Shown: piece after piece, positions 1 to 9,330 of the stretch
Layout of the letters: every line of letters starts with the position of its first letter
How positions within the stretch are numbered: the first letter of the stretch is position 1
Source: Synechococcus sp. Tobar12-5m-g
GTDB taxonomy: Bacteria > Cyanobacteriota > Cyanobacteriia > PCC-6307 > Cyanobiaceae
Assembly: GCF_024345415.1 (NCBI RefSeq)
Contig: NZ_JAGQBB010000016.1
Location: 1 to 64,000 of the forward strand
Length of the DNA stretch: 64,000 bases
Direction: 5' to 3'
Notes under the pieces: model-generated
What the model was told of the DNA's origin: nothing
Databases searched by the model: none
The model's input: the letters and a program-made list of their open reading frames with translations, nothing else
Program-made: the position numbers and the translations under genes

Positions 1-2
1 GC

Positions 3-1577
3 TCCGGGGTGGCGCCGGAGCGCGCGGGTACCTACGCCGGCTTGATCGAGAAGATCCCCTACCTCCAGGACCTGGGCATCACGGCGGTGGAGCTGCTGCC
101 GGTGTTCCAGTTCGATCGGCTCGATGCCCCCGTGGGTAGAACGAATTACTGGGGCTATTCACCGATCTCACTGTTTGCTCCTCACCGGGGCTACAGCTCC
201 CGCACCGATCCTCTCGGCCCGCTTGACGAGTTCCGGGACCTGGTCAAAGCCCTGCACAAAGCCGGCATCGAGGTGATTCTCGATGTGGTGTTCAACCACA
301 CCGCCGAAGGCGACCACCGCGGGCCCAGTTTCTGCTTCCGCGGCCTGGCGAATGAAGCCTATTACCTCCTGGAACGCGACGATCGAAGCCGCTATGCCAA
401 CTACAGCGGCACAGGCAACACGTTCAACGCCAACCACCCGATGGTGCGGCGCCTGATCCGCCACAGCCTCCGCCACTGGGTGAAGCACATGCACGTGGAT
501 GGGTTCCGCTTCGATCTGGCCTCCGTGCTGGCCCGCGACGAGGAAGGCAAACCCATGCCCCTCCCCCCTGTGCTCTGGGACATTGAGACCGATCCCCTCC
601 TCGCCGGCACCAAGCTGATCGCCGAGGCCTGGGATGCGGCTGGGCTGTATCAAGTGGGCAGCTTCATCGGCGACAGCTGGCAGGAATGGAACGGCCACTT
701 CCGCGATGACATCCGCCGCTTCCTGAAGGGTGATGCGGGCCAGGTGCCAAGGGCAGCCCTGCGGTTGCTGGGCAGCCCGGACATCTACGGCCATGAGGAA
801 CGGGAGGCGGAGCAGAGCGTGAATTTCATCACCTGCCACGACGGCTTCACCCTGGCCGATCTGGTGGCCTACAACGGCAAGCACAACCTCGCCAACGGCG
901 AGGACAACCGCGACGGTGCCGACGACAACGCCAGTTGGAACTGCGGCAGCGAAGGGCCGAGCAGCGACCCCCAGGTGCTGGCACTGCGCCAGCGGCAGAT
1001 CCGCAACGCCCTGACCCTGCTGCTGCTGGCGGTCGGTACCCCGATGCTCTCCATGGGTGACGAGGTGTGCCGCAGCCAGCAGGGGAACAACAACCCCTAC
1101 GGACAGGACAACGACATCAGCTGGTTCGACTGGACCCTGCTCGATCGCCACCTTGACATCCACCGCTTCGTGAAGGAGCTGATCGCCCACCGGATGCGGC
1201 GCGACATCGTGGTCAATCAGCGGCAGGTGAGCCTCAACGATCTGTTGCGGGAGAGCCAGATCGAATGGCATGGGGTGTCCCTCCACGAACCCGACTGGGG
1301 CGAATCCTCCCGGTCGCTGGCAGTAAGGATCACCAGTTACGACGGCAGCTTCCGACTGCACGTCATCGCCAATGCCTACTGGGAGGACCTGGATTTCGCC
1401 CTACCGGCAGCCGATGGGGGCAGCACCCCCTGGCGACGCTGGATCGACACTGCCCTGCCCACACCGGAGGACATCAGTGCCTGGAACATGGCGGCACCGG
1501 TCACCAGCACCCACTACCGGGTCGCGGCCCGCTCGGTGGTGGTGCTGTTCGTGCAGCTCGCCGGGACCTGGTTGTGA
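3..1577 (+). CDS. glgX: Glycogen debranching enzyme GlgX (isoamylase type), 5' end missing
   Basis: The frame is already open at the first bases, reading SGVAPERAGTYAGLIEK. The true start, with the CBM48 N-terminal domain, therefore lies upstream of the window, and the GTG at position 9 is internal. The GH13 barrel is intact: VIDVVFNH-like region I (VILDVVFNHT), DGFRFDLA with the nucleophile Asp, AEAWD with the acid/base Glu, and TCHDGFTLADL. The enzyme cleaves alpha-1,6 branches of glycogen that phosphorylase has trimmed. Its company here, glgP on the other side of a pyruvate-kinase-like gene, fits night-time glycogen use. Confidence 0.95.
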   Translation, partial: SGVAPERAGTYAGLIEKIPYLQDLGITAVELLPVFQFDRLDAPVGRTNYWGYSPISLFAPHRGYSSRTDPLGPLDEFRDLVKALHKAGIEVILDVVFNHTAEGDHRGPSFCFRGLANEAYYLLERDDRSRYANYSGTGNTFNANHPMVRRLIRHSLRHWVKHMHVDGFRFDLASVLARDEEGKPMPLPPVLWDIETDPLLAGTKLIAEAWDAAGLYQVGSFIGDSWQEWNGHFRDDIRRFLKGDAGQVPRAALRLLGSPDIYGHEEREAEQSVNFITCHDGFTLADLVAYNGKHNLANGEDNRDGADDNASWNCGSEGPSSDPQVLALRQRQIRNALTLLLLAVGTPMLSMGDEVCRSQQGNNNPYGQDNDISWFDWTLLDRHLDIHRFVKELIAHRMRRDIVVNQRQVSLNDLLRESQIEWHGVSLHEPDWGESSRSLAVRITSYDGSFRLHVIANAYWEDLDFALPAADGGSTPWRRWIDTALPTPEDISAWNMAAPVTSTHYRVAARSVVVLFVQLAGTWL

Positions 1578-1662
1578 ATGGCCCGAAAGGGGCTGTTGGA
1601 TACAGACTGGTGCTGACCGAATGCAGCCTTCACGGGCCGATCTCACGGTGTAGGCCAGGCCC

Positions 1663-3588
1663 ATGGTGAGCCCAGCAACACCCGATCCCACCCAGGCTCC
1701 CAGCGCTGGGGAGGAGGACGCCTGCCTCGAGAGAATCACGGGGCAGTTGATCGATCTCTGCCGATCGATGCAAAGCATGGAGATCAGCGATGGGCCTGTT
1801 CTTGAGGCCGTCGCAGCTGACTACAGGGTCAGCGCCCGTAACCTGCTGCACTACGTGGCCCTGCGGCAACACGACATCCGCCAGCTCCAGGACCAACTCG
1901 CAAGCCAGGGCTTGTCCTCCCTCGGGCGCTGCGAATCCAGCGTGATGGACAGCCTTCAGAAGGTGTTGGAGATCCTCAGGACCCGCAGCGGGCCAGAGGT
2001 GATTTCGCAACCCCTGCCAGCCGTTCCTCTCAACCATCGCTCCGGGAAGGAGCTGGTTGCGAACAATTGCGAGCGGCTGCTCGGCGCTCGCAGCTGCACA
2101 GCGGACTGCACGATCATGGTGACCTTGCCCATGGAAGCGGCAGACGACGACGAGCTGATCGAGCACCTGCTGAGGGCCGGGATGACCATCGCCCGCATCA
2201 ACTGTGCCCACGATGGCCAGGCGGTCTGGCTTCGGATGATCCACCAGCTTCGGCGGGCCGTCGCCAGCACGGGCCGCCCCTGTCGGATCGCCATGGATCT
2301 GGCCGGACCGAAACTCCGTACCGGCCCGATTCAGCCGGGTCCGCAGGTGGTGCACTGCAAACCACGGCGCGACAGCCTGGGGAGGCTGCTCTCACCGGCT
2401 CGAATTCTGCTGTCCCCCCATCTGGAGCCCACGACCCCCATGCCTGGGGTGGATGCTGTTGTGCCGATCACAGGGGATGGCTGGAGCGTTCTCGAAGCCG
2501 GTGATCGCCTCGCGATGATCGATGCCTCTGGGCGGCACAGGCAGCTTCGTGTGGAGCGCCAATCAGCCGAGGGAATCTGGGCGAACACGACCCAGAACTG
2601 CCACTTCACGCCTGGGTTGAAATTGGTGATGTGCGCTCGCTCCGGAGGCGGCAGCGATCGACACGAGGCGAATCGGTGCACAGTCACCATCGGAAGGATC
2701 CCTGCTCTGGAGGGAAGCCTGCTGCTGCACAAGGGTGATCAACTCCGAGTCGTGGCGCTGCCGGAACTTGGCCGGCCTGCGGGCTACACTGGAGAGGGAA
2801 AGCAACATCGTCACGCCGTCATCAGTTGCACACTGGCGGAGGTCTTCGCTGATGTGAAATGCGGCGATCGAATCTTCTTCGATGATGGCAGGATCGGCGG
2901 CCTGGTTACCGGGACACAGCCCACTGAACTGCTGGTGGAAATCACTGCGGCCAAGCAACAGGGCTCGCGGTTGCGGGCCGACAAAGGCATCAACCTTCCC
3001 GACAGCCCACTGAGCATCCCTGCGCTGACGGCCAGGGACATCGCTGATCTGGAGTTCATCGTCCAACACGCCGACATTCTCAACTTTTCCTTCGTGCATA
3101 GCAGCACTGATCTTCAAGCCCTTCAGGACCAGCTCACCAGGCTGGGCCATGCCGATCTGGCCGTGATCCTCAAGATCGAAACAAGACAGGCCTTCGATGA
3201 CCTGCCATCACTGTTGCTGGCCGCCATGCGCTCTCCAGCTCCACTGGGTGTGATGATCGCCCGCGGTGATCTGGCCATCGAGTGCGGCTGGGAGCGGCTG
3301 GCGGAGATTCAGGAAGAGATCCTGCGCCTCTGCGAAGCTGCCCATCTCCCCTGCATCTGGGCCACGCAGGTGCTGGAGGAACTGGCGCACGGTGGCATGC
3401 CGACCAGGGCAGAGATCTCCGATGCCGCGATGGGGGCAAGGGCGGAGGGCGTGATGCTGAACAAGGGGCCGAACATCACCGCCACGGTGCGGATGCTGCA
3501 CGACATCGTGATGCGGATGCAGTCGCATCAGCACAAGAACAGTTCTACGTTTCGCCGCTTGGAACTGGCGGCCCATCATCACTCTTAG
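1663..3588 (+). CDS. Pyruvate kinase-like protein with a long N-terminal extension
   Basis: 641 residues, against about 470-480 for classical pyruvate kinase. Residues 1-150 form a mostly helical extension (IRQLQDQLASQGLSSLGR) outside the usual fold. The barrel begins near TIMVTLP and RINCAHD. The catalytic Lys lies in VILKIET, metal ligands in MIARGDLAIE, then WATQVLEELA, PTRAEISDAAM and the MLNKGP end motif. A split, enlarged B domain lies between about residues 230 and 440. The usual C-terminal allosteric domain is missing: the protein stops soon after MLNKGP. Likely reaction: PEP plus ADP to pyruvate plus ATP. The odd architecture leaves substrate and regulation open. Its stop codon overlaps that of the convergent glgP by 4 bp. 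Confidence 0.8.
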   Translation: MVSPATPDPTQAPSAGEEDACLERITGQLIDLCRSMQSMEISDGPVLEAVAADYRVSARNLLHYVALRQHDIRQLQDQLASQGLSSLGRCESSVMDSLQKVLEILRTRSGPEVISQPLPAVPLNHRSGKELVANNCERLLGARSCTADCTIMVTLPMEAADDDELIEHLLRAGMTIARINCAHDGQAVWLRMIHQLRRAVASTGRPCRIAMDLAGPKLRTGPIQPGPQVVHCKPRRDSLGRLLSPARILLSPHLEPTTPMPGVDAVVPITGDGWSVLEAGDRLAMIDASGRHRQLRVERQSAEGIWANTTQNCHFTPGLKLVMCARSGGGSDRHEANRCTVTIGRIPALEGSLLLHKGDQLRVVALPELGRPAGYTGEGKQHRHAVISCTLAEVFADVKCGDRIFFDDGRIGGLVTGTQPTELLVEITAAKQQGSRLRADKGINLPDSPLSIPALTARDIADLEFIVQHADILNFSFVHSSTDLQALQDQLTRLGHADLAVILKIETRQAFDDLPSLLLAAMRSPAPLGVMIARGDLAIECGWERLAEIQEEILRLCEAAHLPCIWATQVLEELAHGGMPTRAEISDAAMGARAEGVMLNKGPNITATVRMLHDIVMRMQSHQHKNSSTFRRLELAAHHHS

Positions 3589-6146
3589 GCATCCTCTGAT
3601 TGATCCTTCGTCGAGATCCCATGGGTCATGGCGATGCTCAATGGTTTCACCTCCCAGATCATGCCTGAATACTCATTGATTGAGCGGTCGGAGGAGAAGA
3701 AGCCGCTGCGGGCAGTGTTGAGCAGGGACTTGCGGTTCCAGATGGCTCTTTGAGACCAGGTACGGCTGACGATACCTTGTGTACCGAGATAATCATTGAA
3801 GTCGGCAAGCACAAAGTAGGGGTCTGCATTGATTAGGCTCTGCACGATTGGCATGAATAGTTCGCCATCACCGTTGCTGAAGTGGCCATTCTCGATCAAG
3901 TCAATGGCCTCCTGGAGCAGCGGCATGGTGGCCAGCAGTTCCCACGGGTGGTAGTTGTCATGCAGCTGGGCAATCTGACTGGCAGTCTTGCCGAAAAGAA
4001 AGAAGTTCTCGGCACCGACCTGATCACGAATCTCTACATTAGCTCCATCGAGCGTGCCAATCGTCAGAGCTCCATTCATCATGAACTTCATGTTGCCGGT
4101 GCCAGAAGCCTCAAGTCCGGCCGTGGAGATCTGCTCAGAGAGATCAGCGGCCGGGTAGACCTTCTCGCCCAACTTGACATTGTAGTCGGCGAGGAACACA
4201 ACCTTCATCAGCCCCCGCACATCAGGATCTGTGTTGACCACCTTGGCAATACCGTTGATGAAGCGAATCATCAGCTTTGCCATCGAATATCCAGGCGCCG
4301 CCTTGCCCCCGAAAATAACAGTGCGAGGCACCATGCCATCGGTGGTGCCATTCTTGATGCGCAGGTACTGGGCGATCAGTTGGAAGGCATTGAGATGCTG
4401 ACGCTTGTACTCGTGGATCCGCTTCACCTGGATGTCGAAGAGGCTGCTGGGATCAACGACAAGGTTTGACTGCTGTTCGATGATGGCAGCCAGCCTCCGT
4501 TTGTTGGTCAGCTTGCAGGCCCCCCAGCGCTCCAGGAAGCTTTGGTCATCCTGGAAGGCTTCCAGCTGTCTTAGGGAATCGGGTCGGGCTGGCCAGTCGG
4601 CACCAATTGCCTGAGAGAGCAGATTGTTCAGCGGCGGATTCGCCAGTGCGACCCAGCGGCGGGGGGTGACACCATTGGTAACGTTGGTGAACTTGGTCGG
4701 CCATAGCTTGGCGAAATCAGGGAATAAATCCTTCTTGACCAGATCGCTGTGCAGGGCTGCTACACCGTTAACGTGATGGGCAGCGATGACAGCCAGGTTT
4801 GCCATCCGAACAGCACGCGGCCTCTCCTCTTCGATGATCGACAGGCGGCGAAGGATCCCATTGTCACCTGGCCAGTGCAAGCGAACTTGTTGGAGGAAAC
4901 GGCCGTTGATTTCATAGATCAGCTGCAGATGGCGTGGAAGCAGTGAGCCGAACAGATCCAGATCCCACCGCTCCAGCGCTTCAGGGAGCAGGGTGTGGTT
5001 GGTGAAGGCGATTGAGCGTGTGGTGATGTCCCAGGCCCCCTCCCAATCCAGATGGTGCTCGTCCACCAGCAGGCGCATCAGCTCTGCGACGGCGATGGCT
5101 GGATGGGTGTCGTTGAGCTGGATGGCCCAGTGGTCAGGAAAGTTCTGGAGTCCGATTCCACGATTGTCGATGTTGCGCAGCATGTCCTGCAGCGAACAGC
5201 TCACAAAGAAGACCTGCTGCTTTAGCCGTAGACGACGACCGGCATCGGTACCATCGTTAGGATAGAGGACTTTGGAGAGGGTCTCCGAGCTCACCTTCTG
5301 CTCCACGGCGCCGATATGGTCGCCGGAGTTGAAGGCATGGAAGTCGAAGGATTCCGAGGCCTCAGAGCGCCAAAGGCGCAGCCGGTCACAGGTATTCACC
5401 CGGTAACCGAGCACGGGGATGTCGTGGGGGATTCCGATGACAACCTCGCCTGGAAGCCAGCGCACCCGTTCGTGCCCATCATCGTCGTGATAAGTCTCGA
5501 TGCAGCCGCCGAAACCCACCTTGCAGCTCTTGTCGGGATGCACCAGCTCCCAGGGCCAGCCGCCCTTGAGCCACTTGTCAGTGATCTCAACTTGCCAGCC
5601 GTCCTTGATCAGCTGATCGAAGATGCCGAACTCGTAGCGGATGCCATATCCGGTGGCTGGGATTTCAAGCGAGGCGAGTGATTCGAGGAAGCAGGCGGCC
5701 AGGCGGCCGAGGCCACCATTGCCGAGGCCTGGTTCCTCCTCCTCAGCCAGGATCTCTTCAATGTCGGAGACCCCAAAGTGCTGCAGGGCCTCGGCCGCCT
5801 GCTGCTGAATTCCGAGCATCAGCAGGTTGTTGCCAAGTTGGGGTCCGATCAGGAACTCGGCAGAGAGATAGGCCACCGCCTTCGGCTGATGGTTCCTCAA
5901 GGCATCCTTGTAGGCCAGGTGGCGGGTCATCAATCGATCACGCACCGCGTAGCTCAGCGCCATGTAGAGGTCATGGTGGCTTGCGCCGATGGCGCGCCTC
6001 CCCAGGGTGAAGAACAGGTGCTCGGTGATCCCGGCCAGCAGGTCACTCGCCGTCAGGCCAGTGCGCTCAGAATCTCCGTAGCTTGAGGGCTCTGACAAGT
6101 TCTCGGGCTCAACTTTCGAGGGTTGGGCCAAGGTGCTGCCAGTCAT
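3585..6146 (-). CDS. glgP: Glycogen/alpha-glucan phosphorylase
   Basis: About 853 residues from the ATG at 6146 (MTGSTLAQPS). The frame stays open to an ATG at 6239, but that extra stretch has no family similarity. Hallmarks are LSAEFLIGPQLGNNLL, NGGLGRLAACFLES, the PLP-binding Lys in EASGTGNMKF, and GTLDGANVEI. It releases glucose-1-phosphate from glycogen ends in the cytoplasm using pyridoxal phosphate. It converges on the pyruvate-kinase-like gene, with stop codons overlapping. GC content is somewhat lower than in the neighbours. Length and motifs are normal for the family. Confidence 0.96.
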   Translation of the reverse strand: MTGSTLAQPSKVEPENLSEPSSYGDSERTGLTASDLLAGITEHLFFTLGRRAIGASHHDLYMALSYAVRDRLMTRHLAYKDALRNHQPKAVAYLSAEFLIGPQLGNNLLMLGIQQQAAEALQHFGVSDIEEILAEEEEPGLGNGGLGRLAACFLESLASLEIPATGYGIRYEFGIFDQLIKDGWQVEITDKWLKGGWPWELVHPDKSCKVGFGGCIETYHDDDGHERVRWLPGEVVIGIPHDIPVLGYRVNTCDRLRLWRSEASESFDFHAFNSGDHIGAVEQKVSSETLSKVLYPNDGTDAGRRLRLKQQVFFVSCSLQDMLRNIDNRGIGLQNFPDHWAIQLNDTHPAIAVAELMRLLVDEHHLDWEGAWDITTRSIAFTNHTLLPEALERWDLDLFGSLLPRHLQLIYEINGRFLQQVRLHWPGDNGILRRLSIIEEERPRAVRMANLAVIAAHHVNGVAALHSDLVKKDLFPDFAKLWPTKFTNVTNGVTPRRWVALANPPLNNLLSQAIGADWPARPDSLRQLEAFQDDQSFLERWGACKLTNKRRLAAIIEQQSNLVVDPSSLFDIQVKRIHEYKRQHLNAFQLIAQYLRIKNGTTDGMVPRTVIFGGKAAPGYSMAKLMIRFINGIAKVVNTDPDVRGLMKVVFLADYNVKLGEKVYPAADLSEQISTAGLEASGTGNMKFMMNGALTIGTLDGANVEIRDQVGAENFFLFGKTASQIAQLHDNYHPWELLATMPLLQEAIDLIENGHFSNGDGELFMPIVQSLINADPYFVLADFNDYLGTQGIVSRTWSQRAIWNRKSLLNTARSGFFSSDRSINEYSGMIWEVKPLSIAMTHGISTKDQSEDA

Positions 6147-6239
6147 GTCTGTAGGGAGCAGTAGAGCATCAAAGCCAAGCTGGCAAGAATCTGAGCAGCC
6201 GAGGTTAAGGGCCGAGAAGCATTGCCTGAACTGCAGCAT

Positions 6240-6901
6240 CTCTTAATACGAAGTATTTCAGGTCGTTGAGCGAAATGCCACATCGTGATCGCTCATTTCG
6301 CGCATCTATAGACAGATGCTTTGTGGTCTACCTGCAGATTATGAGCACATATCTAGCAAGTCGATGACACATTCTGTCCCTAAACAACGTGTCCAGCACG
6401 CGTTGAGAATGTTCTTGAGGATCTACCGGCGGATAGCGTCAACTATTGCGCCATGGCCCCGCAGAGGGGGATGTTGAACCTGGCGTGCAGCCCCGGTCGT
6501 CCATACCCGATGCCGTTTTCTCACCCCAGAGCGGGTCAGGTGTTGGGGGATCCTGAGTGTGGCACCGGACGGGATCAATGAGTGCGGTGATGAACCTGAG
6601 CGGCTGGGTCGCCTGACCGCATATTGGGAAGCCCAATAGATGGGCGCTCATTGATCCCGCTGTGCATGGCCAGACGCGCCGAAGCAAGGCCGTGCAGATC
6701 AATTGCTGCGGCCTGCTGTCTAACTCAAGGGTGTCAGCTGGATGATCGGAGGCTCATGTCATACTTGTGCGGAGATTGAGTCAAAGGGGGTCTGCCTACC
6801 TGCAATACGTCCATGCCCTGGCCTGTCAGTTGCTAACAGGATGTAGGTAAGACTTCCTAAAGAAGCAATCATTTACTCCTTATCCTGAGTATCAAGACCT
6901 G
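6240..6901. other. Long AT-richer intergenic region with inverted repeats
   Basis: No convincing gene is seen. A minus-strand frame at 6439-6702 is open but has no recognisable content. The region must hold the glgP promoter (left end) and probably that of the HD-domain gene (right end). Its centre contains a long stem structure, described separately at 6570-6659. Confidence 0.5.
6570..6659. repeat. Long-range inverted repeat enclosing a second hairpin
   Basis: Arms cgggatcaatgag (6570-6582) and ctcattgatcccg (6647-6659) are perfect 13-bp complements. The pairing extends by three more pairs, one of them G-U. Inside lies a second hairpin, tattggg-aag-cccaata, at 6622-6638. There is no T-tract, so it is not a simple terminator. 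It could be a structured RNA, a MITE-like remnant or a regulatory site. Confidence 0.6.
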
Positions 6902-7585
6902 ATGACTGCTGATCAATCCCTGCTTATCACAGCTCGCTACACTGATGCGCTGGGATGGGCTGCAGATTTACACCTTGATCAGCGACGGCAAGGCACGGAC
7001 GTTCCGTACATCTCCCACGTGATCGCCGTCAGTTCGCTGGTGTGGGAGGACGGCGGCAGCGAGAATCAGGCTATTGCAGCTCTCCTGCATGATGCTATCG
7101 AGGATGCCGGCCAGAATCATGCCTCAATCTCACTGCGTTTCGGGGTCGAGGTCGCTGACATCGTTTTTGACTGCACCGATCCAGGGAAGAATCAGGGTCC
7201 GAATAACAGTAGTAGCTGGCTTGGTTGTAAGCAGGCTTTCATTACCACCTTGGAGCATAAGCCGGAGTCTTCACTGCTGGTGGTGGCTGCTGACAAAGCT
7301 CATAATGCACGGGATCACCTATTCGATGGCCGACGAGACCCGACCTTTTGGCTGCGAACCCCAGCAGGACTACTGGGCTGGGTCTGGTACTTTCAGAAGA
7401 TTCATGAGTTGCTTGACAGTAGACTGCCTGGGAGTCGCTCAGTTGAACTGCTTGGCCTAGCAGTTCGAGACCTCATCTCCCTCCCGGAATTCGCGCTGCA
7501 GGTACCGGTTGGTATGGATCCAAGCGAGTGGGCATCGAAGGCTGAAGGGAACCTCGAAAAAGCCGTCGGACTGAGTCAGCATTGA
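6902..7585 (+). CDS. HD-domain hydrolase, SpoT/Mesh1-like (putative small alarmone hydrolase)
   Basis: 227 residues. His39, His63-Asp64 (ALLHDAIED) and a later Asp (AADKAHNARD) reproduce the HD metal-binding pattern of the hydrolase half of RelA/SpoT proteins. RRQGTDVPYISH matches the family's entry motif. No synthetase, TGS or ACT domain follows, so this is a stand-alone HD protein. By family it may remove the 3'-pyrophosphate of (p)ppGpp or a related metabolite; substrate unproven. It stands alone after a long intergenic stretch, has lower GC than average, and precedes a gene-poor accessory region. Confidence 0.75.
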   Translation: MTADQSLLITARYTDALGWAADLHLDQRRQGTDVPYISHVIAVSSLVWEDGGSENQAIAALLHDAIEDAGQNHASISLRFGVEVADIVFDCTDPGKNQGPNNSSSWLGCKQAFITTLEHKPESSLLVVAADKAHNARDHLFDGRRDPTFWLRTPAGLLGWVWYFQKIHELLDSRLPGSRSVELLGLAVRDLISLPEFALQVPVGMDPSEWASKAEGNLEKAVGLSQH

Positions 7586-8529
7586 TCGAACCTAAAGAAA
7601 TCTACTGCTTGTGTAAAATCTCCTTCTATTTTGCATCCATGAATTCAAGATAGGGGTGAATATCCCCCCAGTCGAATGATCGGGAAATCCGCGCTTCCTA
7701 TACTTTTATTGCAGGTCGCCAAGCTGCCGGGCCAGCTGTTGCAGCGGTTCTTCAGGGGGGAGTACGCACTGTGGTTCCGCTGACCGCGGTCCCCTCCCAT
7801 GTCCGGTGGTCAGAATCGGTGAACGCTCCGCTCAATTCTGGTCGCGGAGCCGTGGCGTCCGTGCCAAGCGGCAAAGCCATTATCCTGGCCGGGGAGATCA
7901 CATTTTGACAGATCTGTGCAGATCAAGGTCTGAGCTTGGAGGTGGCCAAGAGTGCAGCATGACCCGAGAACGGATCCCCGAACCGCGCTACCGACCGAGG
8001 GCGGCAGATGCAAAAGCAGATGCAGATGCAGAGGCCCGGAGCCGATCACGAAGGTGGTTCTCGGAAGGTTTCTCTCAGGAACACCACCGATGGCTCCAGT
8101 TCACCACTGCAACTCCGCAAGGCCGCTGTGCCGCTGAGACGAAAGCTGCTTCCACTTTGCTGTGTTTGAGAGTCGCATTCATGAGAAGGGTGCGCGCAGC
8201 CATCCATTGAGCGAGCAAGCACAGGAACGGAACAAGGTGCGATCTGAAGTGCGGGCAGGGGATGAGCATGCCTTTGGTCTCATCACAACCTGCATGCGCG
8301 GCAAGCTGACAAGGCGGATCGGCCTGGCAAGAACGAGTGCTTGGTGGGGACTGCAAAATCTGACTTACAACTTTGGGTTACCTGCACTGCAACGCAATAG
8401 CAGCGCTGGTTGTCTGATCATTCGTCAGGGTCACGTCAGCCCCGTGATGAAGTCATGGAAGCCATTCACATGGCAGAACTGCACGTGCAGAGAAATTCCT
8501 AGTGGTTTCACAAGGCTGTCTCGGGAATG
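7586..8529. other. Gene-poor accessory stretch with no supportable gene
   Basis: Frames are short and broken and none resembles a known family. A short plus-strand reading at about 7712-7783 (ending RGEYALWFR then stop) looks like the tail of a lost gene, but I cannot name it. Around 8010-8040 there is a low-complexity run of gcagat-type hexamers. Composition is uneven, as expected for decayed accessory DNA. Confidence 0.4.
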
Positions 8530-8860
8530 TCAATAATTCGAGGTGCCCTTCAGAACAATCAGGCCCAGCACCACGTGCTTGTACTCGGCCGCATCCATGT
8601 TGTTGCGCAGCTTGTCGGCCGTGAGCCAGAGCTTGGCCTCGAAGCCGAGGTTGCCGCTGCTGTTGCCAGCAGAGCTGGTTTTCGCCTTGCGGCCGGCCCG
8701 GGCCACGCACCACGATCCCCTTGGCCACCAGTTCCGCCTTCACGTCCTCGTAAACGGGCTGATCCCAGCCGAGCGCTTCCCGCAGGTCCGGGTTCCTGGC
8801 GGGGCTGCCGGCTGTTTCCAGGGCTTCGAGAAAATCGTTGAGCTGGTCCTGATCGGGCAT
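8530..8860 (-). pseudogene. hsdM: Remnant of type I restriction-modification methylase HsdM (N-terminal part)
   Basis: From the ATG at 8860 the frame reads MPDQDQLNDFLEALETAGSP, a winged-helix start seen ahead of some HsdM proteins. Around 8690-8705, after VVRGPGR, the reading shifts. In the shifted frame the DNA encodes LWLTADKLRNNMDAAEYKHV followed by VLGLIVLKG, the highly characteristic HsdM N-terminal helices. A stop follows at 8530-8532. The SAM-binding NPPF domain is entirely absent. The gene is therefore frameshifted and truncated. It is the last of three same-strand genes with two small proteins upstream. A matching hsdR tail lies at 47.4 kb. Confidence 0.85.
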
Positions 8861-8949
8861 CGATAGATCAGGTCAGGCGTCGCTGGAGGGAGTCTGCCTG
8901 GGGTGGGGACCGCTTGGGGTGTCTTGTCGCCACGCTGGGTGGCCAGCTA

Positions 8950-9330
8950 CTACCCCTCCCCCATCAACTGCCTCACCAGAGCAATCAACTCCTTCTTCGT
9001 AAACCTCTCCAAGGGGGGCGGTGGCGGGTTTACGCCGTGCCGTTCAAGAACCTTGGCCAGAGCGTCCTTTTGCAACTTGGAGTACCCCTTGATCCCATGC
9101 TCCTTGCACAGCCGCTTGAGGCTGGCCACAGACTGTTGAAGGAAACTCCCCCTGCCGAGCAGGGGTTTCGGGTCGTGCCCCGCCGCCGGCTGCGCATCCT
9201 GGAGGTCATAGAGGGCAGCACCGGTGCGCTGCAGATGGTCTGCCATCCGGCGGTACACCCGGGCGTCGGTACCGGCGAGTTCCCGGTTGGTCTGCTCCAG
9301 AAGATCGGCGATTGAGGGGCCTGCGCTCAT
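8950..9330 (-). CDS. Small SAP/Rho-N-like protein upstream of broken hsdM
   Basis: 126 residues, function unknown. The N-terminal half is helical (SIADLLEQTNRELAGTDARV). The C-terminal half has two SAP/Rho-N-like short-helix units, SVASLKRLCKEHGIKGYSKL and FTKKELIALVRQLM, separated by a proline run (NPPPPPLE). Such units commonly bind nucleic acid. Its ATG overlaps the stop of the upstream coiled-coil gene (ATGA), so the two are translationally coupled. It lies 89 bp upstream of the hsdM remnant and may have been an accessory to that system. Confidence 0.65.
   Translation of the reverse strand: MSAGPSIADLLEQTNRELAGTDARVYRRMADHLQRTGAALYDLQDAQPAAGHDPKPLLGRGSFLQQSVASLKRLCKEHGIKGYSKLQKDALAKVLERHGVNPPPPPLERFTKKELIALVRQLMGEG

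Noticed and set aside
6439-6702. 87-residue minus-strand frame in the intergenic gap
   Set aside because: Spans the inverted repeats and has no protein-like pattern; probably chance.
8010-8040. gcagat-like hexamer run as a possible CRISPR or VNTR
   Set aside because: Too short and without spacers; simple low-complexity DNA.
7806-8210. 134-residue plus-strand frame
   Set aside because: Low-complexity Arg/Ala/Asp text from hexamer repeats, no start signal.
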